Assembly: GCA_035235625.1 (NCBI GenBank)
Contig: CP141140.1
Coordinates: 22,650,685-22,714,684 of the forward strand
Source: Saururus chinensis
Taxonomy: Eukaryota; Streptophyta; Magnoliopsida; Piperales; Saururaceae
Direction of reading: 5' to 3'
Length of the DNA: 64,000 nt
Below the pieces are notes generated by a model that saw only the letters and a program-made list of their open reading frames with translations, was not told where the DNA came from and did no database searches. Both the position numbers and the translations under genes were made by a program. Shown here one piece after another: positions 1 through 10,569 of the stretch; positions within the stretch are counted from its first letter, which is position 1; the number at the start of each line of letters is the position of its first letter.

Positions 1-596
1 AAAACTAACCATTTCTTCTGCCATTTATATTCAATTAATTCATAAATAATAAATTAAATTAATATTAGATTAAGCAAACTAATACTAATATCTACCCTAA
101 CCAATATATTTTTAAAATATATACGCATAGAAACTAATAGATTTACCAAGTATATAAGCATATCATGAATACTTTATATTAATGAGCAAATTTCCTAATC
201 AATCAAATTACACAATTGACGCAATAACGCATGCAATGTCACAAACCATATAAACTATAAAAAAAGCATGTTAAGAAACGCAAATCCTCCTCATTTTCCA
301 AAATTTGAGAGTCTTGTCATCTTAAAAAACAAAAACTCATCAATTAAAAATCCATCTCAAATCAGTAGTTTTAAACAAAAAAAACACAAAAAATGACTGC
401 AAATAAAACTTCTAAAATTAGGGATCAATGACGGGACATTCAAAACTTCAAATTTCTTCAATGTAGCATGCAAAAGATAAATTACTTCAATGTAACATAC
501 AAAAGATCCATTGCAATAATTGAGGAAGAGGTAAATAAAAAAAATAGAAGCAAAGGATCGACACGCACTAGAAAAATGGAACGGGTGCGGGCTGAA
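1..596. other. AT-rich intergenic DNA, no gene seen
   Basis: This stretch is very AT-rich, with stops in all frames. I see no conserved coding block, RNA gene or clear element end. Confidence 0.6.
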
Positions 597-600
597 CGTG

Positions 601-668
601 GCAGCGGCGGGCTGGATGTCGGTGGCGGGCTGGACGTCGGAGACAGCGGGCTGGACGTCAGCGGCGGG
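601..668 (+). repeat. GC-rich minisatellite
   Basis: Four imperfect copies of a roughly 20-base unit built on GGCGGGCTGGACGTCGG follow each other. They form a sharp GC-rich island in AT-rich DNA. The open frame across it is Gly/Asp-rich only because of the repeat. Confidence 0.7.
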
Positions 669-763
669 ATTGGCAGATGTTGGCAGAGGCGGCGGAGGAT
701 CGCTCGACAGACTGGAGTGAAAGACGACTGGAGGCGGAGCGGATTCGAGAATAAAAGAACGAT

Positions 764-983
764 GATTTTATCGTTTAGAACGACGAAATCAGTATTGTAC
801 CAAGCCCAATGGCCAAAATTAGCGAAGTGCGGGAGTTTCGTCGTTCAGAACGACGAAATTAGCTTAAGTTGATTTCGTCGTTTTGAACAACAAAACTGGG
901 TCAACTTATAAAAGATTTCGTCATTTTGAATGATGAAACCAGGTCAACTTATAAAAGATTTTGTCGTTCTAAACAACGAAATC
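764..983. repeat. Array of five palindromic units
   Basis: Five near-palindromes occur at 764-790, 834-860, 871-896, 914-939 and 957-983. Each has the arms TTTCGTCGTT and AACGACGAAA around a 2-4 base centre, with small changes between copies. Copies 3 to 5 are also linked by a direct repeat (GGTCAACTTATAAAAGATT), so the later part has a period of about 43 bases. Every unit could fold into a short hairpin in DNA or RNA. No flanking duplication was found, so the origin is unknown. Confidence 0.8.
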
Positions 984-1519
984 AACTTAAAAAAAAAAAC
1001 CACACTGGCACCAACTGCTTAGCTGGTACCTGCGTGGCAAAAAAGAATATCACTTTAAGAAATATTTCCCAAAGTGATATATTTTAATAAATAATTTTTT
1101 TATTATTATTCTAATAATTTTTCCTTTTAACTAGAAGGATTAATATCCAAAAGCTATTTTGTTACACGTGTGTTCAATTCCTAGTTTCCTGCCCACCAAC
1201 TAGATCCCAAAGGCGCTATTTATTTTGGGGGAAATCATGCCGCCCCATTTGTTTAACTAAATTCACACATAAAGCATATACATGGAAGATTAATAAATTT
1301 ATTATACTAATTATGCCATAAAAAAATATTCTTCCTAAACAGACCCTAAAAGGGCTCATTGACATTCTGTTTTGCTTCATTAGTTCCACGAACTGCATTG
1401 CACCGGCCCAGTAACGCTCGCTACACATTAAAACAGACGCCCATAAGCCAGCTTAAGGCCCTCATGTAGACATGTACCCGTGCAAGTCGATGACCGTGTC
1501 TGAGCCTATGGAATATGTA

Positions 1520-1700
1520 ATCCCTCCATCCCATATTAACTGTTCTATTTAGTTTTAAAAATTAACAAAAGTTAGTTCATTTTGAAAAAACCCAATGAGA
1601 CACTTAATAAGAGACGGGGTATTTAGTTTGATACACTAAATACTCCCTTTCCCACATTAATAACACTATTTGATTTTTCAAAGTGAACTACTTTGGAGCT
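1520..1700. mobile_element. Stowaway-like MITE remains
   Basis: Two adjacent blocks begin with CCCTCCATCCCATATTAAC and TACTCCCTTTCCCACATTAA. These resemble the CTCCCTCCGTCCC ends of Tc1/mariner-type Stowaway MITEs in plants. The GAGACGGGG block between them may be the far end of the first. The ends are degenerate and the borders approximate. The DNA around it (984-1519 and 1701-1959) shows no gene. Confidence 0.4.
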
Positions 1701-1959
1701 TTAAAGTGATTTCAGGTTTGTAAGTTTAAACAAAAACCTTTAGGGCCAATTCAAACTAAAGGATTCACAAATTCAAACTTAACCAGATTGATGTTTCAAT
1801 TACGCTCCTCCATGGCCCACCCTAGACATGTACAGCGTTAAAACTTGAAATCAACACCAGTGGAGCTCAGAAAAGTACTACAGCATTGTCAGGTACAAAA
1901 TTCCTCTTATTGCGTCCCCTGAATTCAACCTTTCCAAAGTTCACGTCGCAATCTAATTT

Positions 1960-4661
1960 TCAATAATATCCGGTATTTCTAAGCTCTTGTTCGTACAATG
2001 CCTCCACGCCACCTTCTTTTCCAAGAAATACAAGACGGCCTGCATTAAAAATGTATTAAAATTACTTAATTTCCAGCTTGTTGCCAGCCTTCTGTTTGCA
2101 GCTTTCATACAATACTTATTGCACTTGTTTCTATTTCTGTAACATTATCCAGAGGATGCACTATGGCACTAAATTTTTTTCTTAACCAGTACAGCAAGGA
2201 AACATCAAGTGGAGCAGGAAACCCGGCAAGTATTGGAGGAAGAAGAAGATCAAATAAACTTAAGTAAGAGGAAATATATACCGTTGCGCCTCACAGCAAC
2301 TTCTCTTATACGCCTTACCAGACCAGTAACTGGATCACTAAAGACTTTGGATTCCAGGTTCCCTTCGATGTAAATAATAGACCTAAACCATGGCAGAAAA
2401 TATGTGAAGCATACAATATGTTTAAAGGAAGATAAAACACCAGTAACACAACGGACACAATATGAAACGATTAAAGTTTCCACTTAGTGCTTTCATTGTC
2501 ATTCTCTGAGAAAATTTTTGTATGAATAAATAAGCTCAGAAGGGATTGGAACAACGACGAAGCAGCCCAGAATGTCTGGCCTCATACAATAAATATCTTA
2601 CAATTACATCCTATCAACGGAGACACAATGGGTTCACAAATTAGACATAAAATTCAAGTTTTGTAGGCCCTAAAGCCAGTGTCCCTCATTCACTCAATTC
2701 CGATCTTGTCCCTAGCAATCAAGCAGGCCCATATAGACTGGCAGCTTGCAGGGAACAACGTTTTGCCTGATGTCATTGCCAAAAAAAAGGGCAAAATAAG
2801 TTTCCCCTGGGAGAAGAGGATTCTAGTTTTAAGAGTGCTTGCAGGGAACACAGATTTACCTGTTGACATTGCCGAACAGCAACAACATAAATCTCCCTTG
2901 GGAGGGGAGCAAACTGCAGAGGAAATTAATTCTAAATTTCTTTGTCATACCAGATAAGAAAATACTAACTGTATGAATTATTCTACATACTCAAAGTCAC
3001 ATGTTGGCCATAGACCACATGCAATCCCTTCTTTTTTTAGAAAATACGAACTTAAACTTCACATAATCTGGAAGTCTAAATGAACCGGCTATCACAAACT
3101 GCAGTGCAATTTCTTTCTCCCCTTTCTCTAAAAGAGTCTCCATGCAGTTTTTACCTCCCAATCTTCAAAAAATAAGAGATGAAAAACGAAAAGGACAGAA
3201 TAAGTTTCTATATGATCCTAATATATCACTTGGGATTTCTTATCATATGACAGTGTGTGGTTCTGTCAATAAGTTGTGACCATCATAAGACAATAAGACT
3301 CACATTTTGCACTTTTAAGAGTATATCCATCACTAGAACACCCATAAATATAATTACTTGAAATAAAATCAATCCCAAGTTAATTGATTGTCAAGACAAA
3401 GAAACACTGGACACCTATCAAAGAAAAATGATCAACTAAAGTAAAAAGTATACTATCAGGGATCAAGTCAAGAAGCTATTGACACCATTTGTGTCTAATA
3501 CATGAAAATTTGAACTCAATAACAGTAAGAAATACGGTAAAATGTTCCATTTATGTGGGACTTTTGATCAAAAAAATTTGTAACCAGTGATTCAATCTAC
3601 AGAAAGCTTCAATGTGAAAATACATTTTCATCCTTGAAATTCTTCAATAATCCTTTGCAGAAAGTTTAAACATATAGTAGCTTTAGTCAGCAGGATACAC
3701 AGACAAACCAGTTCTAATTAAAAAGGTCAAGAAGAAGCATCCAAAAATAAACATAGTCAAGAAGACATTAAGATTAGTCCCATCGGTAGTAGCGGAATAC
3801 ACATCAACTACTTATCAAACCTTAAACTTCAAATTCACATTTCTGCAGACTCCATATCCTATACAGATAAATCACTAATTAATTTCTAGTTACAAACCAA
3901 CTAAAAACATTAAGGAAATCTAAACCTGGATGACAAAAATAGGATAATATGAAGTTCTGCATAAAAATTTTAAAATTAATAAAAATGGAAAAAACATACT
4001 GGAGAAACAGATATTGGATTGCATTACATGGCCTGATTAACTCACCCAGGTTTTACATTCTTTTCTGCTAGCCTCCCTAACTTCTCTGGATATACAGACA
4101 CTCGATGCCATTGAATATTGCAGCGGTTGGCATACTCCTTTGGGTCTTCGTCATCCAATGGCCTTCGATTGTTCCGAATACCACCTGTTCCCACTGAAAA
4201 CAAAGTAACAAATCTTCCACTTTTCAACTTCTTTTGCACTGGGACTTGACCTGCTAGACCAACCAAAATAGCCTGCCAAATTATGAAAAAAAAGTTGTAG
4301 AACAAGGAAGTAAGGAATGCCAAGCTCCAGACACACACATACACAAATGGCCAGTATATACAGTACCAACAGAGGGTTTAAATTCATCAAAATAGTCCCA
4401 ATATGTGCAACACACCTTGTAAACCCCCTGATCCAACCCATTTTCAAGAGGCCTCTCAAAGTTGAGAGGCTGGATGTTTGGATCCGAATTTGCCTCTGTG
4501 TCAGGCTTAGAAGCTTCATCATCACATTCATTATCAGACTGTTCGTGGTTGAGTGTGATACCAGTGGAAAAATTATAAGAAACTTGAGGCCTTGAAAGAG
4601 GGATGAGAGATCGAGAGATTCGCCTCAACAGAGAAGCCAAAGCAGTCATATTGAGAGGCAA
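1960..4661 (-). CDS. MTSSB: Mitochondrial single-stranded DNA-binding protein (mtSSB), four coding exons
   Basis: The predicted 217-residue protein binds single-stranded DNA in mitochondria during replication and recombination (family knowledge). Coding exons are 4661-4416, 4272-4046, 2382-2282 and 2039-1960; all introns are GT-AG and the frame is kept to a TGA. Residues 1 to about 35 are basic and Ser-rich (LLRRISRSLIPLSRPQ), as in a mitochondrial transit peptide. An acidic linker (NECDDEASKPDTEAN) follows. The OB-fold starts at GVYKAILVGLAGQVP, near residue 78, and contains QWHRVSVYPEKLG, YIEGNLESKVF and GLVRRIREVAVRRNG. The protein ends LRNTGYY. It is slightly longer than the roughly 200-residue Arabidopsis protein. 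The first Met opens the transit peptide; a second Met four codons on is an alternative. Intron 2 is about 1.7 kb and holds no gene, only a short imperfect repeat near 2742-2880 that gives a spurious frame. Confidence 0.9.
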
Positions 4662-5297
4662 AAGAGCTCAACAATGCCTTGCTTCAATCTGTCATAATCA
4701 AAGGACAAAAGATGGTAAGAATTCTCCCAAGTGAAGCAAAATTGACACTTCCAACATAATACTTTTGTCATTTTCATGAACTATTGAGATTTACTGCAGC
4801 AGTTGAAGCAAATTAAGGTTCAATCTGGATTCTGGGAAAAGGAAAGATCAGGGGCTTTTCCTTGATTTGGGTCAGGCAACCAAAAAAAACAGAAACAAGA
4901 CATGAGAAAAAGTTGTGCGTGCGTGTGTGGGTGGGTGGGTATGAGGTGAGATGTTGAGTGGAAAAAAGAGCTTCAATATTTTTTGCACCCCAAAAGGTAA
5001 GGGGGATATTGGAAAAAGAAACTGTCTTTTGTCTCCTTCATCCCTTCCACTTACCCAATTTTCTCTTTCTATGCTTTCCTTCTTTAGTTTCCCCACCAAT
5101 CAAACAACGTAAAATTTATAAAATCCCTCCTTTTCCTTTTCCCTCTAATCCCAATCTATTTTCTTTTCCCTTTCACTATTTATCTGTTTGTCAAATAAAC
5201 AAACATTCGAAGAATCATCCTATTCGTGCTTGGAAGTGTACAGAACAAACAAATAGGCCATCAACCTCGACAAAGAAGAATAAAGTTCATGAACAAA

Positions 5298-5667
5298 TAA
5301 CTTAAAGGGTTAACTGCATTTAAACCTAATAACCTATTAGAGAAAAAAACACATAAACCCCATGCGGTTTTGAAACCTGCGCATAACCCCCATTCGTTAA
5401 CTATCATTTAGTTAAAAATAATTCCAACAGAACTACCTTTAAAATATGAGTAAAGACAAAGGGGGGCCACACATATCAAGAGGACAAAAATTATACATGT
5501 GCCCTTGCCCAAACAGTGTTTTCATCCCCAAGTCTCTCATCATTGGATTCCCAAAAAGATAAGATTTACTTTCTTATAGAACTAAGGCCATTAGGTTTTG
5601 AAAACATGGGGTTATGTGCATTTTTACAATAGGCCATGGGGATATAGTACATTTACCCTAACTTGAA
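5298..5667. mobile_element. Mutator-type MITE with 9-bp target duplication
   Basis: The element itself is 5307-5658 (352 bp). Its ends are long imperfect inverted repeats that start GGGTTAACTGCATTT and GGGTAAATGTACTAT and share ACACATAAACCCCATG-like blocks. The flanks are the near-identical 9-mers TAACTTAAA (5298-5306) and TAACTTGAA (5659-5667). A 9-bp duplication with long inverted ends is the mark of Mutator-like elements. There is no coding capacity. One mismatch in the duplication suggests a fairly old insertion. Confidence 0.85.
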
Positions 5668-5916
5668 GGACAATTTACCATTGTTAGAAACAAAGATACA
5701 CTGTCAAGAGAAATGGTAGAATTTGACATCTATCAAATGTATAAACTATAGCCTAAGACATAGAACATTTCCAAGCAATTGACTCTCCATAAAGGCTGCG
5801 CCTCCTTTAAGCTTGTTAGTGATGAAAAGGGTCAGCTTCTTAAGATCTAAAACGATTGCCTAGAATACAGGATATGCGGGTAGTCCATAACATAGGCAAC
5901 CAAATTTTCTCCAAGA

Positions 5917-6038
5917 GCAATGTGTTCCATAATACATGCACATAAGAACCAAATAAACTCTGTATTACAGAAAGGTTGCAATGTGTTCCATAATACATGC
6001 ACATAAGAACCAAATAAACTCTGTATTACAGAATGGTT
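5917..6038. repeat. 61-bp tandem duplication
   Basis: Two copies of a 61-bp unit beginning GCAATGTGTTCCATAATACA lie head to tail (5917-5977 and 5978-6038) with almost no difference. The near identity points to a recent local duplication. No function is evident. Confidence 0.9.
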
Positions 6039-6669
6039 AAACTTTAACTTTAAAGAATAGACGACTGATTCAGGAGGAAGACATGTCTAAAAGTTGTCAG
6101 AAAAATGAAAAGCGGCGAACTATACATAGGACACAATAACCTTGCAACTCACAGAAGCAGTAAGCAAACAGAACAACCTCGAATTTCTTTTAGCCCCACA
6201 CTGAGATGCATTGTTGTGCCTAGTCAGATAATTGGGCACGTCGATGCAGCTTATGGCTATTTTCTAAACAAGCCTACTATAAACAGACATGAAGTCGGGA
6301 AGCAGACCAACCGGCCCACAACCACGATATACAAAAGTGACACTATCAGAATAAAACCCAAGGAATAAACATACAGTGGAAAAAACGCTGCACCATTAGT
6401 AGCTTACCAGTCATCGTCAAAACTCAACACCATTACATTCAAAGACTAAATGATCGTCACCATACCTGTATCGACTAGACCTTAAAGTTCACTAACCGAA
6501 CAAAGAAAAATTTGTAAAGAGGAAAGAAAGAAACTATCTTTACATTATTGTAAGTCTGCCCAGTACCGCAAGCAGTAAGAAATGATAGAAAACATTTCGA
6601 TTGAGTACAGAAGCAAATGAGGGGAAGAGGGAAATGACTTGAGAGAGAGAGAGAGGTCCTGAGGCATAC

Positions 6670-6860
6670 CGGTTGAGGTTGAGAGCAAGGATGGTAGCGC
6701 CGACAAGGGCGTCGAATGACGGCGACCAGGCGGCAGGCCTCAAAAGCGAAGCAGGGCGGCAGCAAAGGGGAGAGGGAGGGGTCAGTGGGAGTTTTGGGAG
6801 CTGGGGTGGGGACACGTGAGTGAGAATAATTTTTCCTGCTCCGCGGCTCCCCCGTCCAGC
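6670..6860 (-). promoter_or_regulatory. Leader exon and promoter region of mtSSB
   Basis: This minus-strand block is GC- and CT-rich, unlike the surrounding AT-rich DNA. It has a G-box-like CACGTG near 6811 and ends in a consensus splice donor at 6669-6668. It is open in two frames, but the translations resemble nothing known. I read it as a non-coding first exon with promoter just to its right. No clear TATA box was fixed. Confidence 0.4.
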
Positions 6861-7728
6861 CTGCCTCCATCCCTCGCCCTCGTACATGAAAAATGGGGCT
6901 CATCACCATAGATACGTTATTTTCATTTTGGGCTCACGTTTTGTTAGTTGCAACATGTGTCCTTCACCCATTGGTGATTTATTGATGAACAACATGGGTC
7001 CATACCATGAGTTTTACATCATTTAACAAAATAATATTTTTACATAAAAGATACATATAAAAATTTACACAAAAATTTTGATTAGTTTCAATAAGTGAAC
7101 CTATGTAAACTTTGTATGAGGCCCACTTATGAAGTTTAATTAAAATTATTTTGTAAATTTTTGTAAGTATTTTATTCTAAGAATATCACTATCCCTAATT
7201 TTTTCAGTACAGTAACTTATTCATGGTTTCATGGTTTTATTACTCATGGCTTCATGGTTTTATTAAAGAGCATGACTAAAAATAAGCACAATGACTAATC
7301 AGTTCATAATATACTTATCAAAAAAGCAGTGTGCAAATGAAAAAGGTTTATATGAGCTTAGGCTTATACATGTAACGCATCAATGAAACCCAAGTATCAT
7401 GGCCATTGGGTTAAAATCCAACAATGCAAGCAGGGAGAAACTAATATACCTCCTAAATTATGTGTATTGATTTCAATTCAACATTGCACAATGCTTAAGC
7501 TGAGGCGGTCGCCTAAGCTCATATTCTATTGTATAACTTCACAATATTATGATACTTTTTGACAAAAAAATTAGATTTATTGGCTATTTTCCTTGAATAT
7601 AAATTTTGAATGAAATAATTGGCATACAAACTTATGTCTCATTCTACATTTGTGAGTCTCTAGGTGATGAATTTGAAAGCCAAAAACTCATAGGATACAT
7701 GAAAATTATGAGCCCTTCAATCCATAAG
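6861..7728. other. Intergenic DNA, no gene seen
   Basis: AT-rich sequence with short direct repeats such as TTCATGGTTTTATTA near 7223-7265. No coding block or element ends were recognised. Confidence 0.5.
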
Positions 7729-8315
7729 GGTGTGTTAGTATTGGCAGAAAGAAAGTTGTGGAGGGGAAAAGAAATTTTTTTAAAATTTCATATTCCACTG
7801 TTTGGTGTTACATGAAAATATATATATAAGCTTAAAATTAGGGAAAATGGACAAGAAATTGGCCCTAGTACTTTTCCCCTCAGCCCATGGATTTTAGACT
7901 AAGGACTTGTGCGTTACTTATGTTGACCTTATTTCTACCTCTACCACCATTATCACTATTGCACCACCATTATCATAAGCACCACTACTAACATCACCAC
8001 ATCCGTCACCACCACCATCTCCACCTCCAGTACTTATTGCACTTACCGCCATTGCCACTACTTCCATTGCCATCAAAAACAGTCCAAAGGTAGTAGTGAT
8101 GGCGGTAACAAAAAAAGGGTATTTTTATCATTAAAAATACATACAAGACAATACTACTAGTGTGATTATGATACATTTTAATTTTAACTTTCTATTACAC
8201 AACAAATAATAAAAATATTAAGAATTGTCTAAGGTTTCTTTTTAGTAGGATTCATTTTTACTTTGTTTATCTTTCTCTTTCCCTTTCTCCTTATTTCTGC
8301 CTATCCAAACAAAGC
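7729..8315 (-). mobile_element. Inverted-repeat element with trinucleotide core, copy C
   Basis: The ends are inverted: the left end reads GGTGTGTTAGTATTGGCAG and the right end, reversed, GCTTTGTTTGGATAGGCAG (about 17 of 22 positions match including the next bases). The core (7937-8074) is a degenerate ACC/ATT/ACT tract, followed by a short inverted copy of itself (8090-8108). The right flank (TTTATCTTTCTCTTTCCC) resembles that of copy B near 60830. No coding region exists. The superfamily is undetermined because no target duplication is clear. Confidence 0.55.
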
Positions 8316-8697
8316 TTAATTGTTTTCCATTGACATTCGTGAGTTCCTTACTTGTCAAGGTAAGGGATCCTTCTTACTTCCTTTCGTCCCACTCTTTTAG
8401 AACTCCTATGGTCATTGTACAGGAGAGAGTTAACAAGGAGGCCCTAGAGCACTACTTAATGAGCCTACCTCGTGCTTGTTAGGCATATGTTAGGTGGTTT
8501 TTGATGATAGGGCATTTGCTATCATACAAAGATCTGCCAAAAGGCACCCCTTCAACTTCTCCTCTCATCCTTGCTTAAGAAGCGTCACACTTTGATCACC
8601 ATTCACATAAAGTGGGTGAGCATGTATACCCAAATAGTGATATTTATACAACAAAACTCTTAAATGAGTTTTAGTTGGATTTAACAAGTGGGCATGT
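8316..8697. other. Intergenic DNA left of the Ty3 element
   Basis: No gene or element recognised in this unique-looking stretch. Confidence 0.5.
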
Positions 8698-9219
8698 TGT
8701 GTCCCTATCGGACACGAACAATACCTAGCTTCTTCAAGTAGGGGAAAAGGGAGAAGATTGAATGAAGAAGGGAGAATAACAACTTTGATTTTGCATAAAA
8801 GTCTGAGGAAGATGACCCCCCTTTATGGGAGGGTGCGGCTCCCTTGTGAGTCGCACCTCCCAATTGGACACGAACGGTACCTAGCTTCAAGTAGGGGAAA
8901 GGGGAGAAGATTAGACAAAGAAGGGAGAAGAACAACTCTAATTTTGCATTAAAGTCCAAGGAGGAAGATGACCGCCCTTTATGTGAGGGTGCGGCTCTCT
9001 TGTGAGTCGCACCAGCTAGTGGGTCCCATGCTAATTAGCGGGCCACCAGCTGGCCCATTACAATCATGAATCAATTTCCCTCCCCCCAAATACAACTTAT
9101 TACATCACAAAAGGAAATTACTGAAAGGTAAAGTAAATCCTAATATAGTAGGTTCTAAAAATAGAAGTAGTGCAAGGCGAGAGATGTTCCACCCCTGAGC
9201 TGGTGTACATAATACTCCA
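8698..9219 (-). repeat. 3' LTR with internal tandem duplication
   Basis: This LTR is longer than its partner (522 against 360 bp). A unit of about 150 bp beginning GGACACGAAC is present twice (8710-8865 and 8866-9013). The other LTR holds it once. The duplication therefore arose after insertion, or came from a variant copy. Confidence 0.8.
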
Positions 9220-10569
9220 CCACGCTTCACTTTCGCCTTGTCCTCAAGGAGACCAAGTAGGGTAGTGCTCTATGAATCGTCCTCAAGCATCCAAGCAGCA
9301 TCCTCAAGAGGTTGACCTTGCCAAGTTACGAGTACCTCAGTGACAATGCGGCCAGAATGACACACCAGTCACTTATCAATCATAGAGGCGGGTGTGGGTA
9401 CGTCGGGCTCCAAAAGGCCCATCAATAGCGGGGGCAGGGTGCTAGAGACAATGGTCAAGTCCCCAACAAAGCAGCAAAGGCGAGAGACAAGGAAGACTGG
9501 GTGCACCAATGATCGAGCGGGTAATACAAAGCGATAAGCCATCGGTTCAATGCGCTTGCTAATGAAATAAGGGTTGTGGTAACGTGGAGCCAGCTTAGCA
9601 TGCTTAGCTTAGAATAAGTTGGTTTGACTTAGAGGAGTCACCAAACAAGATCGCCCACCTGGAACTCCGAATCGGCATGCTTCTTGTCATACACTTGCTT
9701 CATACAGTTCTGAGCAGACTCCAAATTGAGTTTAAGTTGTCGGATAACCTTGTCCCGTGTATAGAGCATATAATCAACCTCAGTCATGGAAGAGTAGTGA
9801 GGCACATAGGACAACACGGTAGAAGGAGGGTGCCCATAAACTTGGAGTAAACCCAACCCTAGTATGATAGGCCGTGTTGTAGGACCATTCCGCCTAAGGA
9901 AGGAGTTGGAGCCATCGGCGGGGCTAATCCCTGACAAAGCATTGTAAGTACTGCTCCAAGATATGGTTAGCCACCTCAATTTGCTCATCCGTCTATAGGT
10001 GGTAAGTGGTACTCATACGAAGCTCGGTGCCCTAAAGTGCAAAGAACTCACGCCAAAAATGAGAGAGGAAGATCTGATCCTGATGAGAGACAATGATGCA
10101 AGGCATGCAGCTTGGCTATCTCACGAACATAGATCTCAACCACTGTTTTGGTGGCGAACGGATGGCCCAAGGCATAGAAATGTGCATACTTGGACAAGCG
10201 ACTCACAACCACCAATTTGCCTTGCACTACTAATAAGGCCTCTACAAAATTCATAGATACATCTTCCCAAACCTTATCGGGAATGGGAAGGGGTTGAAGT
10301 AACCCAGTAGGTGAGGTAGTGGGAGCCTTCACCTGCTGACAGACGTTGCAAGTAGCAACATAGTCCTCAACCGCCCTCCAAAGGACATGCCATAAGAAGC
10401 TTTGACTAACCTGCTTATACATTCGGAAGGAACCCTCGTGACCAGCAAGTGGTGTGTCATGTAAGTGAGAAAGAATGCACAGTTGAAGGTCGAACTAATC
10501 CGGCACCCAGAGTTGGCCCTTCCAAAGGAGGAGTTCATCTTGCCACACAAAGAAAGGAAGGGAAACAAG

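Larger units (their letters stand above)
4689..6669 (-). other. Probable 5'-UTR intron of the mtSSB gene
   Basis: On the minus strand a consensus donor (CCG|GTATGC, exon end 6670) follows a GC-rich leader. A pyrimidine-rich acceptor ending GATTATGACAG lies 27 bases upstream of the mtSSB start codon (exon start 4688). A 2-kb leader intron is inferred from these sites. It contains a Mutator-type MITE, a 61-bp tandem duplication and a short GT-rich run near 4916-4940. A nearer transcription start, around 4.9-5.1 kb, is possible. Confidence 0.45.

Noticed and set aside
468-872. 134-codon frame with Gly/Asp-rich centre
   Set aside because: The centre is a minisatellite and the end runs into the palindrome array. 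No family resemblance.
2679-2957. 92-codon plus-strand frame
   Set aside because: It lies within mtSSB intron 2 and contains an imperfect direct repeat. No homology.
6475-6909. 144-codon minus-strand frame
   Set aside because: It overlaps a better explained leader exon with a splice donor. The translation is low-complexity and unlike any family I know.
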